Assembly (NCBI RefSeq): GCF_014648775.1
Contig: NZ_BMRT01000011.1
Span: 94,725-158,724 of the forward strand
Direction: 5' to 3'
Length of the DNA stretch: 64,000 bases
Source: Streptomyces abikoensis
GTDB lineage: Bacteria > Actinomycetota > Actinomycetes > Streptomycetales > Streptomycetaceae
Shown: positions 60,232-64,000 of the stretch, piece after piece
How positions within the stretch are numbered: position 1 is the first letter of the stretch
How the letters are laid out: the number at the start of each line of letters is the position of its first letter
Program-made: the position numbers and the translations under genes
The notes under the pieces: generated by a model
The model's database searches: none
What the model saw: only the letters and a program-made list of their open reading frames with translations
Told to the model about the DNA's origin: nothing

Positions 60232-62415
60232 CTACAGGTCGTCGTCGCGGTGGGAGGTGAGGCGGTCCCGCACCCGCGCGTGCCGGAACTGGAACACCGC
60301 GCCGGCCTGACGCAGCACGCCCCGCCGGTGCGCGTCCTGAAGGAAGCGCATCAGCCGCCAGGGCAGACGCCCGGACAGGGCCAGCAGGGCGTGGGCGAAG
60401 ACGAACGCCCCCCACGGACGGCCGAGCATCACCACCAGACCGCACGCCACCCCGAAGGCGATCCCCGTGCCGAAGGCGAACCCCGGGTCGTCGGCGGGCG
60501 GGAAGACGACGCCGCTGACGACCGCCCCCGCCGCGCTGTAGGCGAAGCGGCCCACCCGCCCGTACGACAGATGACCCACGGTCCACCCGGCGAGCGCGCC
60601 GGCGAGACCGAAGACCGTGTTGAACGTCAGCCCTCCGACCGGCCCCAGAGCCGGCCAGGCGGAGACCCGGGGATCCGTGAAGGCGAACACCGTCCCGAAG
60701 GTGAGCCCGAACGGGAGCGCGAAGGAGACCCCGAGAACCAGCGTGGACACCCGGTCCTGTTCGAGAGCCAGACCGGGGTTCGCCACCTTCGTCGCGTCCG
60801 ACGGGGCCCGTAACCACGCGTGGAGGGCGACGGCCAGCCCGAACGGCGCGCCGAGCACGAGCTGCGCCCAGCACGGCAGCTCGAACCCGAACCCCAGCGC
60901 CATGCCCGTGACACACCCGAACGCGAATCTCAGGGCGAACACCCTGACCGTGCCCCGGAACCGGATCTCCACCCGGGCCGGTGCCGGCCGCCGGGACGGC
61001 ACGGCCTGGACGAGGAAACCGGCCGAGCCGAAGGAGACGCCGAAGACCAGCCCGATCACCGGCCCGCCCGCCGCCGCTCCGATGAAGCCGAACATCAGCC
61101 CCGAGACGACCCCGAAGACCAGCCCCGCGACCCACCCGGGAACGGCGCACGCCACCTGCCACCACGCCAGGTCGTGAGTGCCGTTCCGCGCCATGTGGCG
61201 GGCGAGGAACCCCAGCCAGCCGCGCGCCTCCGGAAGCCCGTAGCCCGCCGGAACCCTGCCCGGGCCCCCGGGCGGCGCCGGACGCGGCCGGTAGACGGCC
61301 GGGAGGAAGGCCGTGAGCAGATGCCGCTCGACGCTCGCGAGGTCCGCCAGGCCCAGCAGCTCGCGCGGGTCCTTCGCCGGCGGCGCGTAGATCACCCGGG
61401 CGAGCGCCACCATGAGGGGGCTCGTCAGGGCCCGGGACAGCGGGAGGTCCGGGAAGTCCGGGCGGTCGCGGAGCTCCGCGAGCAGGGACTGCCAGCGGGT
61501 GTCCTCCCACGGTCTGTCGGCGGTCAGGAAGCTCTCGGCCTGGCGCACGCCGATCGGCAGCATCTCCTTCACCACCGCCCGGCTCAGCACCCGCCCCGAG
61601 CGCTCGACCGCCCGCTCGTACTCGGCGACACGGCAGGTGACGACCAGCAGTTCCTGCCCGCTGTCGTCCAGTGCGCCGAGGGCGGGCGCGTGAAGGGCCT
61701 CGGACATCTCGTCCAGACCGTCCAGAAGCAGGAAGACGTGCCCTCCGGTGACCAGCCGCTGCGCGACCCCGGCACCGTAGGCCTCCTTGTCGGCCAGGAA
61801 CGGATACTCCTCGACCAGCCGACGGGCCAGCCAGGTCCGCAGATGCTCCACCCCCGGGACCCAGGTGTTCCCCGCATCCCACGAGGACGCGGTGAGCAGC
61901 ACCGGAACCGGATCACCCGGCTCGTACGAGCCGAGCAGCCCCAGCGTCAGGAGCATCACCCAGACGGTCTTGCCGGATCCACGCTCTCCCAGCATCACCA
62001 AGTGCCCCTGGGGAAGCGCACGGAACGCCTGTACCAGCCCGTCCAGATCACCGCAGCGCCCCAGCGCTTCCGAGGGGACGGAGCCCGTCGTCGCGCGGGA
62101 GGGGCCCGCCTGCCCGGCGGGCGTCGTGGGCGCGACGGCCGTGCGTACGGCCACCGCCCGGCGCGTGTTCGCCCACTGCAGACGGATGGGCTCCGGGCGC
62201 CGCAGCCCCTGGGCGGCCACCTCGCCCTCCCACTGCCGCCGGACCTCCTCCGCCAGCCTGGCCTTGGCGGCTTCCAGCCGCTCCAGGGAGTCGTCCTTCG
62301 GCTGACCGGCGAAGGAGATCCTCCCGATGTTCCTCGCCTGGATCACCGAACCGCGCACCCGGCCACCCGACATCGCGTTCTCGGTACGCCCGGCGTCACC
62401 TGTCTCCGCTGTCAT
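60232..62415 (-). CDS. NACHT-type NTPase with glycine-rich membrane domain (paralogue 2)
   Basis: A 727-aa paralogue of the 49584 protein. The N-terminal strand motif is GGRVRGSVIQARNIGRISF. The P-loop GERGSGKTV lies near residue 148, Walker B is VFLLLDGLDEM, and ALTSPLMVALARVIYA matches ALSTPLMLSLARTVYA in paralogue 1. The C-terminal ~270 residues contain many Gly/Phe-rich hydrophobic repeats (GLVFGV, GLTFGTVFAF). It ends PWRLMRFLQDAHRRGVLRQ plus a short tail, lacking the soluble C-terminal domain of paralogue 1. ATG 62415 has GGGGAGGGG upstream. Function is probably a sensor NTPase; unproven. Confidence 0.85.
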   Translation of the reverse strand: MTAETGDAGRTENAMSGGRVRGSVIQARNIGRISFAGQPKDDSLERLEAAKARLAEEVRRQWEGEVAAQGLRRPEPIRLQWANTRRAVAVRTAVAPTTPAGQAGPSRATTGSVPSEALGRCGDLDGLVQAFRALPQGHLVMLGERGSGKTVWVMLLTLGLLGSYEPGDPVPVLLTASSWDAGNTWVPGVEHLRTWLARRLVEEYPFLADKEAYGAGVAQRLVTGGHVFLLLDGLDEMSEALHAPALGALDDSGQELLVVTCRVAEYERAVERSGRVLSRAVVKEMLPIGVRQAESFLTADRPWEDTRWQSLLAELRDRPDFPDLPLSRALTSPLMVALARVIYAPPAKDPRELLGLADLASVERHLLTAFLPAVYRPRPAPPGGPGRVPAGYGLPEARGWLGFLARHMARNGTHDLAWWQVACAVPGWVAGLVFGVVSGLMFGFIGAAAGGPVIGLVFGVSFGSAGFLVQAVPSRRPAPARVEIRFRGTVRVFALRFAFGCVTGMALGFGFELPCWAQLVLGAPFGLAVALHAWLRAPSDATKVANPGLALEQDRVSTLVLGVSFALPFGLTFGTVFAFTDPRVSAWPALGPVGGLTFNTVFGLAGALAGWTVGHLSYGRVGRFAYSAAGAVVSGVVFPPADDPGFAFGTGIAFGVACGLVVMLGRPWGAFVFAHALLALSGRLPWRLMRFLQDAHRRGVLRQAGAVFQFRHARVRDRLTSHRDDDL

Positions 62416-62572
62416 CGCAAGCCCCTCCCCGGCCGGTCGTATCCAGCAGCATCTGGCGGGCAGTTGGCTGAAAGTCAACCATGGGCCACGCGCCGGTGCG
62501 CCCCCGCTCGTATGAGTGAGAAGGGAGCACAGGAGCACGCGGGGGGCGCATGCCGGGGAGCGAGGAGGCGTC

Positions 62573-63358
62573 TCACGCGGGCGCGACGGATCTTGGCGGG
62601 AAGACGCGCGTGACGTGGTAGTCGAGCACCGCCCGTACGTCCGCGAGCGAACGGCGCTCGTGCACGACGTCGAGGCCCAGGCCGGTGACGCCGGAGACGA
62701 GCAGGTCCGCTTCGTGCTGCGGGTCGAGGCCCGGCGCCGTCATCCCGGCCGCCCGGCCCGTCTCGACGATATCGGCGACGAATCGTTCCAGCGGCTGGTC
62801 GGCGGTGAGGAACACCGCGGCGAGAGCGGGATCGGTCAGGCTGCGCGCGTAGTACGCCGCGAACACCTTCAGCGCGTGGGCGCGTTGCTCGTCCAGCGGC
62901 AGGAACTCGAGCAGCACGGCCCGCAACAGCGCGCGCGGATCCGTCGCGTCCGCGGGGACGCGTGCCCTGGCGAGGCGCTCGTTTTCCTCGTGCAGCAGGC
63001 GCAGCGCGTCGACGAGGAGGGCGTGCTTGCTGTCGAAGTGGTACTGGACCACGCGCAGCGAGACCCCGGCCCCGTCCGCGATCCGGCGCATGCTCGCGGC
63101 GTGCAGGCCGTGCTCGGCCGCGACGCGCCACAGCGCCTCGGCGATCCGGCGCCGCTGACGTTCCCGGGTGCCGGACGCCCGCGCCGGTGCCGGCACCGGC
63201 GCGGGCGGGGTGCCGGGGGAGGGCAGGTGCTGCTTGCGCCGCCGGTACGCGCGGGCCTGACAGCTCCGCGAGCAGTAGACGGCGGGGCGCCCGCGCTTCG
63301 CGAGCACGAGGCGCGTGCCGCACATCGGGCACGCGGCCTGTTCCTTTTCGTCACGCAT
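62573..63358 (-). CDS. TetR-family regulator with N-terminal zinc-finger-like motif
   Basis: A 261-aa repressor. Residues 10-33 contain CPMCG and YCSRSC, four Cys (10, 13, 29, 33) in a zinc-ribbon-like arrangement followed by a basic RAYRRRK stretch. A Pro-rich linker leads to the TetR domain with its HTH at about 70-115 (IAEALWRVAAEHGLHAASMRRIADGAGVSLRVVQYHF pattern). A ligand-binding C-terminus follows. It is divergent from a small membrane protein, with a 17-bp palindrome between. The extra zinc-like head is uncommon in TetR proteins. Confidence 0.88.
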   Translation of the reverse strand: MRDEKEQAACPMCGTRLVLAKRGRPAVYCSRSCQARAYRRRKQHLPSPGTPPAPVPAPARASGTRERQRRRIAEALWRVAAEHGLHAASMRRIADGAGVSLRVVQYHFDSKHALLVDALRLLHEENERLARARVPADATDPRALLRAVLLEFLPLDEQRAHALKVFAAYYARSLTDPALAAVFLTADQPLERFVADIVETGRAAGMTAPGLDPQHEADLLVSGVTGLGLDVVHERRSLADVRAVLDYHVTRVFPPRSVAPA

Positions 63359-63440
63359 GCTTTCATCGTAATGCCGAAAAAGAGTGTGACGAAATAGAAA
63401 AAGGCGCAGGGATTTCGGCGCTTTACGCATTCCTCCACTG

Positions 63441-63457
63441 ATACGTTTGTAACGTAT
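63441..63457. promoter_or_regulatory. Palindromic TetR operator candidate
   Basis: ATACGTT-TGT-AACGTAT has perfect 7-bp arms around a 3-base centre. It lies 27 bases upstream of the membrane-protein start and 83 bases upstream of the tetR start, in the only AT-rich part of the divergent gap. Confidence 0.8.
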
Positions 63458-63483
63458 TCCGCACGCACAGGAGGAGAGAACGC

Positions 63484-63705
63484 GTGAAGTACGACGTGTT
63501 GCAGATCATCGGCGCGGCGGTGACGGTGGTCTTCGCGCAGGGCCTCATCCGGCTCGTCATCCACCCCGACGACCGGGGCCTGCTCGGGTGGCTGCCCGGC
63601 GGCTTCGTCCCGGTCCTGCTCGCGCACGCCGCCCTCGTCGCCACTGGTGTGGTGCTCGCGGGCCGGTCCCACGCGCAGGCGAAGGCCGCCGGCCGCCGCG
63701 AGTGA
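63484..63705 (+). CDS. Small two-helix membrane protein under TetR control
   Basis: A 73-aa protein with two hydrophobic helices (about residues 5-27 and 35-60) joined by a short HPDDRGLLGW-type loop, and a basic C-terminus. GTG 63484 follows AGGAGGAGAG. Divergent tetR genes commonly control such a neighbour. No transporter family can be assigned. Confidence 0.78.
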   Translation: MKYDVLQIIGAAVTVVFAQGLIRLVIHPDDRGLLGWLPGGFVPVLLAHAALVATGVVLAGRSHAQAKAAGRRE

Positions 63706-63714
63706 AATCGCGCG

Positions 63715-64000
63715 TCAGGGGGACGGCGGCGGACCGTCCAGGTGATCGCTGATCCACTTCATGGGGGCGGCCATGTTCGCGCCGTAGGTGGCGCCGTTGT
63801 GCGTGCCGCCGGGTATTTCCCAGAGCCGGGTGTGAACAGGGCCCTTGCCGTAGGAACGCATGAAGTCCTTGACGCTCCTCATGGTGGCGGGGTTCTCCTT
63901 CGTGCCGACCTGGAAGGAGAGGTAGACGTCCGGTCCCCTGGTGTCGATCAGGCGTTTGGCCAGCACCTCGGGGTTGTTCTCGGCCTTCTCCTTCTCGTGG
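63715..64000 (-). CDS. Esterase-D-like hydrolase, C-terminal part only
   Basis: The frame is open to the window edge, and only the last ~95 residues are visible. They begin HEKEKAENNPEVLAKRLI and parallel HEKEKADNNSDVLAQRLI of the 35374 esterase, continuing to GGTHNGATYGANM, the catalytic His region. The N-terminus, anchor and nucleophile lie outside the window. It is 9 bases from the convergent small membrane protein gene. Confidence 0.85.
   Translation of the reverse strand, partial: HEKEKAENNPEVLAKRLIDTRGPDVYLSFQVGTKENPATMRSVKDFMRSYGKGPVHTRLWEIPGGTHNGATYGANMAAPMKWISDHLDGPPPSP

Overview
The window is high-GC actinobacterial DNA, almost certainly a Streptomyces chromosome. Third codon positions are strongly G/C, GTG starts are common, genes are chained by 4-base ATGA/GTGA overlaps, and the families present (DUF5954, DUF4097 with an RHH protein, GH46 chitosanase, LanL lanthipeptide synthetase, NACHT ATPases, terpene synthase) are typical of that genus. 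No rRNA, tRNA, CRISPR array or insertion sequence was seen.

Positions 1-2200 hold housekeeping genes: a partial DUF5954 gene, a cyclophilin and a secreted HAD phosphatase closed by a strong terminator. Positions 2221-29975 hold an extracellular-type contractile injection system (eCIS, phage-tail-like). A short plus-strand operon carries sheath A, a tube protein, sheath B and a small PAAR-like protein. A 22.7 kb minus-strand operon begins at 29975 and runs down to 7291. In transcription order it encodes two beta-propeller proteins, two small tail-assembly proteins, a Pro/Val-rich protein, a second tube protein, a LysM hub, a VgrG-like spike, gp25, two baseplate-J-like proteins with a tail-I protein between them, a 987-aa beta-propeller, DUF4255, an AAA+ ATPase, a cargo-like protein and an ADP-ribosyltransferase. 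A terpene synthase sits between the two eCIS operons.

Positions 30592-42338 are a patchwork: a zinc alcohol dehydrogenase, a cytochrome P450, a pepsin-like lipoprotein, acetyltransferases, an anchored esterase, a psuG/psuK-type pseudouridine catabolism operon with a coupled acetyltransferase, an MmpS-like lipoprotein, DUF1992 and a tyrosine phosphatase. Positions 42398-47964 hold a PAP2 membrane protein and a compact lanthipeptide locus: a LanL-type synthetase, a 43-aa Cys-rich precursor, a hairpin and a second free-standing LanC.

Positions 48114-64000 carry a lipid kinase, two paralogous NACHT NTPases (49584 and 60232), a DUF4097/RHH pair, an MFS-MarR efflux pair, an SDR, a chitosanase, an acetyltransferase, a DHFR-like reductase and a zinc-finger TetR regulator divergent from a small membrane protein. 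The window ends in a partial paralogue of the esterase at 35374.

The most interesting parts are the eCIS, with its duplicated sheath, two effector candidates at the operon end and structured control regions, and the lanthipeptide locus with two zinc-competent cyclases.
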